Below the pieces are notes generated by a model. The model was not told where the DNA came from, ran no database searches, and was given only the letters and a program-made list of their open reading frames with translations. Below, one piece after another: positions 38,911-46,730 of a stretch of DNA of 64,000 nucleotides (position 1 is its first letter; every line of letters begins with the position of its first letter). The position numbers were made by a program, and so were the translations under genes. The DNA lies in the NCBI RefSeq assembly GCF_023736115.1, contig NZ_JAKQZC010000003.1, positions 434,001 to 498,000 of the forward strand, in the 5' to 3' direction. The stretch is from Salinicola avicenniae (GTDB lineage Bacteria > Pseudomonadota > Gammaproteobacteria > Pseudomonadales > Halomonadaceae).

Positions 38911-39666
38911 ATGAGCCGAAAACAGTTGTACGAGCTGGCAGGAAAACTCAGAGTCTCTTACCAGAAAAAGATAAACAACACCTACATCTGGTCATCGTTG
39001 GCTAGAGATGCCCTGTTAATGGCAGCAAAAAACGAAGAATTTCTTGAGTCTGAAAAGTTAATTGTTCCAACGAAAAATGCTGGAAAGATCAGGCGTATAA
39101 GAAGAGAAAAAGCTGATCTCGTTGAATTACTACAATCTGCGGAAAGCACAGAGTTTAACTTTTCAATACACACCTATATCGTGGCGCAAGTTGAAGCTTA
39201 TCTATCGGACTTGGTTCGCGGGGTCTTAAATATAGATAAAAGGAGACTGAAAACTCGCGTACAGGGCATTGACCACGTTAAAAAGGTTGACGTGAGCTCG
39301 ATAATTGACGCTGAGTCTTTAGACGAGATCACCGATGAGCTTATTGATAGAGAGTTGATAGCTATTTTTTACGCCTCCCCGGAAAAACAGTTCGAGTACC
39401 TAGAAAAAGTTATCGGTATCGAAGTTGATAGTAAAACGAATCAGCTTTTCAAAAACTGGAAAGAATACAAAGCGACAAGAGATCTGATCGTTCATAACCA
39501 TGGCGTCGTAAACGAGCTGTACATCAAAAAGGCTGGAAGTCTAGCTAGGGCTGAACTAGGAAATCAGATAAAGGTCACTTCGGAATATATTGACTCGCTT
39601 GTTGCAGAGACAAAATCGCTAGTTGGTCGAATTTCGAACTCGATACAGCGCGCCAACAAGGTGTAA
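38911..39666 (+). CDS. Cassette G gene: HEPN-like protein
   Basis: A 251-residue soluble, helical, charged protein. Residues 190-195 read RDLIVH in KATRDLIVHNHG, an excellent match to the R-x4-H HEPN motif with Asp after Arg. The N-terminal half has an IHTYIVAQVEAYLSDLVRGVL helix pair like the first helices of large HEPN proteins. The ATG at 38911 has AGGGA five bases upstream; an upstream start would lie in the previous attC. The TAA forms part of the R'' box of its attC. A ribonuclease or RNA-binding role is inferred. Confidence 0.75.
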   Translation: MSRKQLYELAGKLRVSYQKKINNTYIWSSLARDALLMAAKNEEFLESEKLIVPTKNAGKIRRIRREKADLVELLQSAESTEFNFSIHTYIVAQVEAYLSDLVRGVLNIDKRRLKTRVQGIDHVKKVDVSSIIDAESLDEITDELIDRELIAIFYASPEKQFEYLEKVIGIEVDSKTNQLFKNWKEYKATRDLIVHNHGVVNELYIKKAGSLARAELGNQIKVTSEYIDSLVAETKSLVGRISNSIQRANKV

Positions 39667-39718
39667 CAAGTCACGGAAAGCGGACGCGTGAGACGCGCCG
39701 CTTCGTTCAGCGTTATAT
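39661..39718 (+). repeat. attC site of cassette G, right end of array
   Basis: R'' GTGTAAC is the exact reverse complement of the core opening this cassette (GTTACAC). The inner part has GGACGCGTGAGACGCGCC pairing, and the core is GCGTTATAT. Confidence 0.83.
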
Positions 39719-39870
39719 CTACTCTGGCTTAACGTCTGCTTCTGGCCGTGAGCCGTCTTTGGCCCAACTGTCGTACCGGGGGGGTATGAACCTCCGATCG
39801 CATCCAGTGGCATACACTTACGCTTATTTTTCGGAAGAGCTCATTTGAATCAGTTGCATGGATAGGTTTT
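39719..39870. other. Right flank of the cassette array
   Basis: The first 32 bases repeat the spacer at 36924-36956 almost exactly. Chromosomal GC content returns by about 39870, where a convergent kinase-like gene ends. No gene is visible in the flank. Confidence 0.6.
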
Positions 39871-40437
39871 CTAACCTTGCCTCGCCATTAACTCGATAAA
39901 ACTCTCTACTTCTCGCCGGTTTCGCAGACGCACGAACCGTATGTGCGCGTAGCGGGGGGCCTGCATCACCGTCTCGTAGCGGCGCCGGTGGCTCCGCCAG
40001 GTTTTCAGCATCCACAGCAGTACGGAGTCGCGGCTAAAAAAGGTACGGCGTAGGCTTTCCCGGTTTCCGGTGCCGGGCCAGAGTTCTTCCTGCGCGCGTA
40101 TGCGCCTGATGGCGCGGCTGACGGCCTGGCGTAGCGTGCGCCAGAAACTGGTATCGACCCAGACGATCATGTCGACATTGCGCCATTTGATCTCGCGGGT
40201 GCGGTGATAGTTGCCATCGAGCACCCAGCCCGGCGTGGCATCGAGGGCAGCGCTCAGCTCGGCAAGAAAGGTTTCATCGGGTGCCATTTGCCAGTTCGGC
40301 CGCCACTGCAGCCGATCCATCTCGATGACCGGTAGGTCGAGCACCTCGGCGAGCCGGTAGGCGAGCGTGGTCTTGCCGCTCGCGCTGGTGCCGATGACGT
40401 TGATCCTCTCCGGTTTTCGTGGAGGTGGTGCATTCAT
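39871..40437 (-). CDS. P-loop nucleotide kinase-like protein (FlaR/topology-modulation type)
   Basis: A 188-residue protein with a Walker A loop GTSASGKTT near residue 16, a DGNYHRTR block and DMIVWVDTSFWRTLRQAVSRAI, matching the adenylate-kinase-like proteins often labelled topology modulation protein. The phosphate acceptor is unknown. The ATG at 40437 was chosen because GGGAC precedes it and the Walker A then lies at the usual distance. It is the first chromosomal gene right of the cassette array. Confidence 0.78.
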   Translation of the reverse strand: MNAPPPRKPERINVIGTSASGKTTLAYRLAEVLDLPVIEMDRLQWRPNWQMAPDETFLAELSAALDATPGWVLDGNYHRTREIKWRNVDMIVWVDTSFWRTLRQAVSRAIRRIRAQEELWPGTGNRESLRRTFFSRDSVLLWMLKTWRSHRRRYETVMQAPRYAHIRFVRLRNRREVESFIELMARQG

Positions 40438-40509
40438 CACGCTGTCCCTTGGCTTATCCCTGGTTCGCCCCATTCATCCCTGGTTCGCCCCCTTATTTCC
40501 AGAGCGTGA

Positions 40510-41316
40510 TCATCGCCCCGTCAGTAGCGAGCGCCAACGGGCCGGCGTGACGCCGAAGGCTTGCTTGAAGGCGCGGGTAAGATGGCTCTGGTCGGAGAAC
40601 CCGGCCGTCAGCGCCGTATCCGACAGGGTCGCGCCGTTGGTGATCAGCTGGCGGGCGAAGTCGAGCCGTCTCAGGGTGAGATATCGATACGGGCTGGTGC
40701 CGAATAGGGCGCGAAAATCCCGCGTCAGTGTCCATCGCGGCTGGTCGGTCATCCGCTCGAGTTCGTCGAGCGAGACGGGGTGCCGATAGTGGAGGTCGAG
40801 ATAGTCTCGAACGCGATGCGCGGCGCGGGCATCCAGTGTCGTGCGCTGGCGTTGGCCCCGGGCATCGCTGTTGGCCTGAAGCGCGCTGGCGAGATCGGCG
40901 AGGCCGTTGTCTTCTTCCAGCGTATCCAGCGGTGCGTCTATCGAGCAGAGCAGCGCACTGACGGCGCGCTGCAGGTTGGCATCCCGCGTCAGGCCGCCAT
41001 TCACGTAGGGAAGCGCCTCGCCGTTCAGCATGGTCTGAATCAGCGCCGGGGAGACGTAGAGCATGCGGTATTGGAAGCCGCTGTCGTTCCCGGCATGACC
41101 GTCGTGGGGCTCGTCCGGATGAATGACGATGACGGTGCCCGGCAGGCTGCTCCGGTGGCCGCGACGATAATGAAAGCTCTGCACGCCGGAAAGCGTGATG
41201 CCGATGGCGAAGGTGTCGTGGCGGTGCATGCTGTAGGCGTGGCCGTGAAAGCGCGCCTCGATGCGCTCGATCCTTGTCGTGGGCGCGACGACACACCAGT
41301 CATTGTCGAGCGTCAT
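40510..41316 (-). CDS. AraC-family regulator with cupin sensor
   Basis: A 268-residue AraC protein. The N-terminal half is a cupin-like sensor (HGHAYSMHRHDTFAIGITLSG, later VIHPDEPHDG). The C-terminal 100 residues carry two helix-turn-helix motifs, ending in the signature AGFSDQSHLTRAFKQAFGVTP. Its start overlaps the stop of the LysE gene by 4 bases, so it probably controls that exporter. The ligand is unknown. Confidence 0.9.
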   Translation of the reverse strand: MTLDNDWCVVAPTTRIERIEARFHGHAYSMHRHDTFAIGITLSGVQSFHYRRGHRSSLPGTVIVIHPDEPHDGHAGNDSGFQYRMLYVSPALIQTMLNGEALPYVNGGLTRDANLQRAVSALLCSIDAPLDTLEEDNGLADLASALQANSDARGQRQRTTLDARAAHRVRDYLDLHYRHPVSLDELERMTDQPRWTLTRDFRALFGTSPYRYLTLRRLDFARQLITNGATLSDTALTAGFSDQSHLTRAFKQAFGVTPARWRSLLTGR

Positions 41317-41957
41317 GTTATCGCTTCCCTCAGGGGAGACAGCACGTAGTCATACAGCAGCAGCACCGCGACCACGACCAGCAGCAGCGCCATGATGCGG
41401 TTGCAGCGCACCAGCACCTCGGGCCGGGCGATGCGTTTGCCCAGTGTCCTGCCGGCGAGACAGTAAAGCAACGGCGCGCCACCGCCGCCGAGCGCGATCA
41501 GCGTCGATGCCGCGATGAGCGAAAGCCCGGCAATGCCATGCGTCGGGAACATCACCGTGGTGATGGGGATCACCAGCACCGAGTTCTTGGGGTTGAGCAG
41601 CTGCATGAGAAAGCCGTCCCGGAAGCGAAGCTGGCCGGCTGCGCCCTGGGCGCTGGCGCCATTGGTGGACTCAGTGGCGTTCGGGGGTACGGCGCGGTAG
41701 ACCTTGAGGGCCAGATAGAGAATGTAGAGGCTGCCGGCGAGCGCGATGACGGGGATGATCCGTTCGACCACGATCAGTTGCCCGGCGAATCCGATGACCG
41801 CAAACCAGCAGAAGATCGCGAGCGCGACGCCGGCGAAAAAGCCTAGCGTCCGCCTGAGTGGCGTACTCAGGCCGGCGTTGAGACCCAGCAGGTTCACCGG
41901 CCCGGGGGTGTACATCACCGTGAAGGCGTACAGCACTATCTCGATGTTCCGCTCCAT
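41313..41957 (-). CDS. LysE/RhtB-family exporter
   Basis: A 214-residue, six-helix amino acid exporter. The family N terminus MYTPGPVNLLGLNAGL and the NPKNSVLVIP block are present. Members export lysine, threonine, homoserine or similar compounds. It is coupled by a 4-base overlap to the downstream AraC gene. A racemase-like gene and a second LysE gene lie just upstream on the same strand. Confidence 0.87.
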   Translation of the reverse strand: MERNIEIVLYAFTVMYTPGPVNLLGLNAGLSTPLRRTLGFFAGVALAIFCWFAVIGFAGQLIVVERIIPVIALAGSLYILYLALKVYRAVPPNATESTNGASAQGAAGQLRFRDGFLMQLLNPKNSVLVIPITTVMFPTHGIAGLSLIAASTLIALGGGGAPLLYCLAGRTLGKRIARPEVLVRCNRIMALLLVVVAVLLLYDYVLSPLREAIT

Positions 41958-42120
41958 GTTCCGCCTCGTGCCTTTCGGTTCAGTCGAGGCGACAGGCTAG
42001 CGGGTGCGGCGGTTCCGGTCTTGAACGATCCTGCAGCGAGCGCCGTGCCGTACCGTGACGATAGGAGACGAGACGTGACGAGAGGAGATCAGACGTGTCA
42101 GGGGCAGTGGCCGTTGCGGT

Positions 42121-42939
42121 CTAGGGAGCCTTCGACGTTGCGGTGGGCTCGACCACTTCCAGCGTGAGCTCGACGCCGAGCCGTTCGAGCATGCGGCGGA
42201 AGTCGTCGACCGAGTAGCGTTTGTCTTCGGTGACGAGCGTGCGAATGCGGCCCGCGCCTGCGGTGCCGGTGCCCAGTCCGGCGACCACGCTCTCCGCCGG
42301 ATCGAGAAAGCGACACTGCGGCCGGGCGCGTTCGAAGAAGCCCTTGAGCCAGGGCAGGTGGGTGCTGGAAAGCGTGAGCACGTCGATCGACGGCCGGCGC
42401 TGAAACAGCCTTTCCAGGAAGGCGTCGACCTGCTGCTGAGTGCCATCTGGGTCGAACAGAAAGGCGCCGCTCTCGACGAGTTCGACCAGGCTCGAGGCAT
42501 CGATGAGGGCGACTTCCGCCTCGTTGCCCGCCTGCTCGGTCACGAACGCCGCCAGCATGCGGCTTTCGACCAGCGAACGCACGCCCATGATGCCGACCTG
42601 ACCGCTGGCGGAGTCGGCGAGCGCGGCCTTCAACGGCGGGAAGACGCCGTAGACCGGCACTGACGTCATCGGGCGGACGGCATCCAGCACGGTGATCGAC
42701 GGGGCGTTGGAGGCGACGACAATGGCCGAAGGCGAGAAGCGCTCGAGGAAGCGCAGCGTGCGCCGCATGACGCCCTCGAGCGCGTCGGGACGCTTGCTGC
42801 CGTAGGGAAAGCTGGCGCGGTCGGCGAAGTAGACGATGTCCTGCTGCGGCAGGCGACGCTGGATCTCGGCGACGATGGCGTAGCTGCCGATACCGGCATC
42901 GAAGACGGCAATCGGTTGGTGAAGCGTGTCGACATCCAT
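42121..42939 (-). CDS. Glutamate racemase homologue lacking both catalytic cysteines
   Basis: A 272-residue member of the Asp/Glu racemase superfamily, closest in layout to MurI: FDAGIGSYAIVAEI at the N terminus, FADRASFPYGSK, VVASNAPSITVLDAV, and SSTHLPWLKG. In active MurI the two catalytic residues are Cys in CNTA and in GCTHYP. Here both positions are Ser (S77 and S192). The enzyme is therefore unlikely to work as a standard racemase. It lies between two LysE exporters on the same strand, which hints at an amino-acid-related role. The ATG at 42939 is favoured for family length. Confidence 0.82.
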   Translation of the reverse strand: MDVDTLHQPIAVFDAGIGSYAIVAEIQRRLPQQDIVYFADRASFPYGSKRPDALEGVMRRTLRFLERFSPSAIVVASNAPSITVLDAVRPMTSVPVYGVFPPLKAALADSASGQVGIMGVRSLVESRMLAAFVTEQAGNEAEVALIDASSLVELVESGAFLFDPDGTQQQVDAFLERLFQRRPSIDVLTLSSTHLPWLKGFFERARPQCRFLDPAESVVAGLGTGTAGAGRIRTLVTEDKRYSVDDFRRMLERLGVELTLEVVEPTATSKAP

Positions 42940-42991
42940 GGCTGGGTTCTGCTCCTTGGAGGAATTCACGATGTCCGGCGGGGCCGACGTT

Positions 42992-43627
42992 TCAGCGGTG
43001 CGAGTTGGCCAGCGCGCCGCCGGCGACCATGAACAGCCCACCCGTGGTGCGGTTGAACAGGCGCACACGGCGCGGCGTGCCGAACCAGCGGCTGACCGTC
43101 GAACCCACCGAGGCGTAGGTGGTCATGGTCGCGAGATCTACGGCGAGCCACGTCAGCGCGAGGATCGCGAACTGCGACCACTGCGGCTGGCCGAGATCGA
43201 TGAAGTTGGGGAAGAGCGCGCCGAAGAACAACAGATCCTTGGGGTTGCTGATACCGACGGTGAAGCCCTTGGTGAACAGCCGCCACGGCGAGCGAGTGCC
43301 GCCGGGAGCGGCCTCTTCCGTGTCGGTGGTGGTCATCGGCTCGGCGGGGGCGCGCCATGCCTGGATGCCGAGATAGATCAGATAGGCAGCGCCGAGCGCC
43401 TTGAGCACGAGAAAGGCGGTTTCCGAGGTGGCGAGGATCGCCCCGAGCCCGAGCGAGGAGAGCGCCATCAGCGCGAGCGACGCCAGGGCGCCGCCCACCA
43501 CGGTGGCCAGCGCCCGGCGACGACCGTGGCGCAGCCCATGATGCATGCAGAGCAGGGCGACCGGCCCCGGGAACAGAATCAGCGCGGCAATGACGCCGAG
43601 ATAGGTCAACCAGACAGCCAGCTCCAT
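42992..43627 (-). CDS. LysE/RhtB-family exporter (second)
   Basis: A 211-residue, six-helix exporter with FPGPVALLCMHHGLRHGRR at the N terminus and NPKDLLFFGALFPNF, both typical of RhtB. A hydrophilic loop near residues 98-118 is Thr/Glu-rich. AGGAG lies eight bases before the chosen ATG at 43627. It leads a four-gene run with the racemase homologue, LysE and AraC genes, spaced 50-160 bp apart. Confidence 0.85.
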   Translation of the reverse strand: MELAVWLTYLGVIAALILFPGPVALLCMHHGLRHGRRRALATVVGGALASLALMALSSLGLGAILATSETAFLVLKALGAAYLIYLGIQAWRAPAEPMTTTDTEEAAPGGTRSPWRLFTKGFTVGISNPKDLLFFGALFPNFIDLGQPQWSQFAILALTWLAVDLATMTTYASVGSTVSRWFGTPRRVRLFNRTTGGLFMVAGGALANSHR

Positions 43628-43720
43628 GGGCATTGCTCCTGCCAATTTTGGCCTGCGGATTCGCGGGCGGAACCGTCGAGGGTATCGCAGCGGAAAGGTC
43701 GTGTCTCGAAGTGCGAGCGG

Positions 43721-43790
43721 GGCGGCTTGTACGGTGACTACGCGCGGCGGCTTGTACGGTGGCTACGCGCGGCGGCTTGTAGGTGGCTTG
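43721..43790. repeat. Tandem repeat, 25-bp unit, nearly three copies
   Basis: GGCGGCTTGTACGGTGrCTACGCGC runs at 43721-43745, 43746-43770 and (shortened) 43771-43790. It lies in the gap between the divergent LysE and TetR genes. Confidence 0.9.
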
Positions 43791-43805
43791 TGTGTTGATA
43801 ACGAA

Positions 43806-43825
43806 TAGGTAGACTGGTCTACCTA
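43806..43825. promoter_or_regulatory. TetR-type operator palindrome
   Basis: TAGGTAGAC and GTCTACCTA flank a TG centre, a perfect 9+2+9 palindrome with the TAGAC..GTCTA core used by many TetR/AcrR repressors (AcuR/NemR-like). A second inverted repeat, ACCGGAT-TTT-ATCCGGT, follows directly at 43825-43841. The TetR gene begins 70 bp downstream, so autoregulation is likely. Confidence 0.8.
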
Positions 43826-43894
43826 CCGGATTTTATCCGGTCTTCAGACTTCTGGAATCTTCCGTTTTTCGGGTTTCGAAACGAGGGGGAGTGC

Positions 43895-44512
43895 ATGTCA
43901 GCAAGGGCAGGTCGGTCAACGAACCAGGCAGCGAAAGCGGCCGTCGTGCCGGCACGCGAGCGCCTGCTGCAGGCGGCGGCGCGGCTGTTCTATCGCGACG
44001 GCATCGTGGCGACGGGGATCGACAGCCTTGTCGAGCAGGCCGGCGTGGCGAAAAAGAGCCTCTACAACAACTTCGCCTCGAAGGAGGCATTGGTCGTCGA
44101 CTACCTCGAGGCACGCCATGCCGAGTGGCTGGCGCTGCATGAACGGCGCCTGGCCGCGGCGGAGACGCCGGAAGCGGCGGTCATGGCGGTCTTTCTTGCC
44201 TACGAGGATCACGCCAATCAGGCCTATGAGCGGGGCTTTCGGGGCTGCGGGCTGCTCAATGCGGCGGCGGAGCTGCCGGCGGGCTCGCCCGGGCGGGAAC
44301 GGGTGAGAGAGCACAAGGAGGCCGTGGAGGCGCTGCTGGCGGAGGCCGTGGCGCGCCAGCCGGGGCGCAGTCCCGAATCGGCCGAACGGCTGGCCGCGCA
44401 CCTGGCCTTCCTGCTGGAGGGCGCGATGGCGCGTGCCGGCCTGGAGGGCAGTAGTGCCCGCGTGGCCGAGGCTCGGGCACTGGCCGGCAAGCTGCTGGAG
44501 AAAGACGCATGA
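43895..44512 (+). CDS. TetR-family repressor
   Basis: A 205-residue TetR protein. The N-terminal helix-turn-helix covers about residues 20-66 (RERLLQAAARLFYRDGI, then VAKKSLYNNFASKEAL). The C-terminal ligand domain contains two Cys-poor helices and FRGCGLLNAAAELP, a block common in repressors of the AcuR/NemR group. GGGGGAG lies just upstream of the ATG. The stop overlaps the start of the EamA transporter gene by 4 bases, so both are controlled by the upstream palindrome. Confidence 0.9.
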   Translation: MSARAGRSTNQAAKAAVVPARERLLQAAARLFYRDGIVATGIDSLVEQAGVAKKSLYNNFASKEALVVDYLEARHAEWLALHERRLAAAETPEAAVMAVFLAYEDHANQAYERGFRGCGLLNAAAELPAGSPGRERVREHKEAVEALLAEAVARQPGRSPESAERLAAHLAFLLEGAMARAGLEGSSARVAEARALAGKLLEKDA

Positions 44513-45504
44513 CGAAGATGCCGCAGGACCCCTGGGGCATCGCGGCGGTGATGGCTGCCGCCACGCTGTGGGGCACGACCGGCACCGCCGCGACGTTCGC
44601 GCCCGGCGTCAGCCCGCTGGCCATCGGAGCCGTGGCCATGGGCTTCGGCGGATTGCTGCAGGCGCTGACCGCCGCCGGTCAGATCGCCAAGGGGCGAGCG
44701 CTGATACGGGCCCATTGGCGTTGCGTGGTCGTCGGCGCGCTGGCGGTGGCGATCTACCCGCTGGCGTTCTATGCCGCGATGCGATACGCCGGGGTGACCA
44801 TCGGTACGGTCGTCTCGATCGGCTCGGCGCCGCTGCTGTCAGCGTTGATCGAAAACGTGCTGGACGGCACGCGCTTGAGCCGGCGCTGGGTCTTCGGCGC
44901 GAGCCTGGGGCTGGCCGGCATGCTTCTGCTCTGCGTGGCGGAAACCGGGGGCGAGACCGTCACGGCCGGTGCGACCGGGTCACGCGTAGTCCTGGGTATC
45001 GGGCTCGGGTTGCTGGCGGGATTCACCTACGCCTTCTATTCCTGGGCGGCACACCGGCTGATGCGACGCGGCGTGGCGACCCGGGCGGCGATGGGCGCGA
45101 TGTTCGGGATCGGCGGGCTGGCGCTGATGCCGGTACTGTGGATGACTGGCGCGCCCTTGCTGGACACCTGGAACAATCTGGCGGTTGGCGTCTACATGGC
45201 CGTGGTGCCGATGTTCATCGGCTATTACTGTTTCGGACGGGGGCTGTCGCGGGTCTCGGCCAGCACGGCCACCACGATCACGCTGTTCGAGCCGGTCGTG
45301 GCCGCCGGGCTTGCCGTTGTCGTGGTCGGCGAGATGCTGCCGCCGCTCGGCTGGTTGGGTGTGGCGCTGGTCGTCGCGTGCCTGGTTGCCATGACACTGC
45401 CGCGGCGCCAACGCGCGGGCGGTGCCCAGCAAGCCGTCCCTGACGAGGATGCCGCACACGGGCCGCAGGCGTCTGAGGCCGAGCCCTCCCGGGCCTCCTG
45501 TTGA
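44509..45504 (+). CDS. EamA/DMT-family transporter
   Basis: A 331-residue ten-helix drug/metabolite transporter made of two EamA repeats (each starting with a GTTGTAA- or AGFTYAFYSW-like helix). The last 30 residues are a charged tail. Substrates of such exporters include amino acids and xenobiotics. It is translated together with the TetR gene, which suggests substrate-triggered export. Confidence 0.88.
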   Translation: MTKMPQDPWGIAAVMAAATLWGTTGTAATFAPGVSPLAIGAVAMGFGGLLQALTAAGQIAKGRALIRAHWRCVVVGALAVAIYPLAFYAAMRYAGVTIGTVVSIGSAPLLSALIENVLDGTRLSRRWVFGASLGLAGMLLLCVAETGGETVTAGATGSRVVLGIGLGLLAGFTYAFYSWAAHRLMRRGVATRAAMGAMFGIGGLALMPVLWMTGAPLLDTWNNLAVGVYMAVVPMFIGYYCFGRGLSRVSASTATTITLFEPVVAAGLAVVVVGEMLPPLGWLGVALVVACLVAMTLPRRQRAGGAQQAVPDEDAAHGPQASEAEPSRASC

Positions 45505-45781
45505 GAGCTTGGCCGGCGAGTCTACCCGGGGCGGAGAGGGGCGCGGCCGAGGCTTGTCCAGTGGCCGCGACCGGATGCCGCATCTTTTTACGTTTTCATC
45601 GCAACTATCCGTTGACTCACGCCGCCAATAAGCCCACCATGCACTCGGTAGGTAGCAAGTCGAATATTGTCAGTTGCACTCGAATCATTCGGTAGCCTGG
45701 TTATATCCCCTTGTTATGCCCACTCCATCGGGTAGCACCCGGCATCGTTAATCAAGCGCTAAGCGCATAAGGAATTCGATC
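45505..45781 (+). other. Upstream region of the cold-shock gene
   Basis: A 277-bp gap before a cspA-type gene. The last 150 bases are AT-richer and would form a long mRNA leader, as is known for cold-shock genes. A near -10/-35 pair was not firmly identified. Confidence 0.45.
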
Positions 45782-45985
45782 ATGGCAACTGGCACAGTTA
45801 AGTGGTTCAACGACACCAAAGGTTTCGGCTTCATTTCTCCGGCCGACGGTGGCGACGACCTCTTCGCTCACTTCTCCGAGATTCAGGCTGAAGGCTTCAA
45901 GTCCCTCCAGGACGGCCAGGAAGTCTCCTTCGACGTGACTCAGGGCAAGAAAGGTCTGCAGGCTTCGAACATCAAGCCGCTGTAA
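45782..45985 (+). CDS. Cold-shock protein (CspA family)
   Basis: A 67-residue OB-fold RNA chaperone. RNP1 (KGFGFISP) and RNP2 ([10 protein letters not shown]) are intact. It melts RNA structure at low temperature or in other stresses. The start is [11 protein letters not shown], the normal one; AAGGAA precedes it. A terminator follows 39 bp after the stop, so it is a single-gene unit. Confidence 0.96.
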   Translation: MATGTVKWFNDTKGFGFISPADGGDDLFAHFSEIQAEGFKSLQDGQEVSFDVTQGKKGLQASNIKPL

Positions 45986-46023
45986 GACTTCTAGATCTCG
46001 CGCTTCGGCGCGGTATCTTGCTC

Positions 46024-46061
46024 ACCGAGGCCCGCCTAGTGCGGGCCTCGGTGTTTTTGTT
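46024..46061 (+). terminator. Rho-independent terminator of the cold-shock gene
   Basis: ACCGAGGCCCGC and GCGGGCCTCGGT form a 12-pair stem followed by GTTTTTGTTT. Confidence 0.92.
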
Positions 46062-46174
46062 TGTCGCATTTTCAATCGTCAGATTCAGGGTCAGATTTAG
46101 GTTCAGGGTCAGGATAGGGCGAAGCCGTTGGCGAGCCCACGCCGATCACGCGGTGGCGACCGGCTTGGGTCGGC

Positions 46175-46435
46175 TCAGCGTCGACGTGTTGTCACGCTGC
46201 CGAAGCGGCGCTGGAACTGCGCTGCCCGACCTTCGCTGCCCACCTCGCGCTGCTTGCCGGTGTAGAAGGGGTGCGACGCGGAAGAGATATCCAGACGTAC
46301 GACCGGATAGGTGTTGCCGTCTTCCCAGGTCATGGTCTCGTCCGAGCTCATGGTCGAGCCGATCAGGAAGTACTGATCGACGCTGGTATCGTGGAAGAGT
46401 ACCTGACGGTACTCGGGGTGAATGCCCTCTTTCAT
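46175..46435 (-). CDS. rpmE2: Ribosomal protein L31 type B (zinc-independent)
   Basis: An 86-residue L31 of the C-minus type: [18 protein letters not shown]...SHPFYTGKQ. It contains no cysteine, so it needs no zinc, and replaces zinc-bound L31 when zinc is scarce. A Zur-like inverted repeat lies 36-56 bp upstream. Together with zinT at 29.7 kb it suggests a Zur regulon. Confidence 0.94.
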   Translation of the reverse strand: MKEGIHPEYRQVLFHDTSVDQYFLIGSTMSSDETMTWEDGNTYPVVRLDISSASHPFYTGKQREVGSEGRAAQFQRRFGSVTTRRR

Positions 46436-46470
46436 GACGCGCTCCAGTGGCTATCGTGTGGATGTGGACA

Positions 46471-46491
46471 GATATGTTATCACATAACGTT
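46471..46491. promoter_or_regulatory. Putative Zur box upstream of rpmE2
   Basis: GATATGTTATCACATAACGTT is an inverted repeat (GTTAT-CAC-ATAAC) close to the Zur consensus, located in the promoter region of the zinc-free L31 gene. The gap 46492-46730 shows only a small TGGAT-type tandem repeat. Confidence 0.55.
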
Positions 46492-46730
46492 TATTGGATG
46501 GGCATTGGCTGGATAGCCATCGACTGAATGAGCCTCGACGGGATCGAGAGCCGGTTTAGTCGCAACCGGCGCGGTGACAACCGACGGGTCAGTACGGACT
46601 GGATCAGAGTCCGTGCGGTCCGACATCGGTGGCCTGCGCAGCGGGCGAGAGCCGGTTCAAGGCGAGGGGCTACGTTAACCGAGGGCGATCCGGTATCATC
46701 GCGACCTTCCCCCATGCGCGGACAGACACC

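Larger units (their letters stand above)
33662..39718 (+). mobile_element. Integron gene-cassette array without integrase (CALIN-like)
   Basis: Seven attC-like sites in one orientation delimit seven AT-rich cassettes within a GC-rich chromosome. Cores are GTTAGCT (33662), GTTAACT (34770), GTTAGGT (36131), GTTATAT (36917), GTTAGCC (37033), GTTAGTT (37618), GTTAAAT (38357), GTTACAC (38892) and GTTATAT (39712). For cassettes A, C, D, E and G the R'' box is the exact reverse complement of the core at that cassette's own start (AGCTAAC, ACCTAAC, GGCTAAC, AACTAAC, GTGTAAC). All genes read in the plus direction. No intI gene occurs in the window. Confidence 0.88.
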
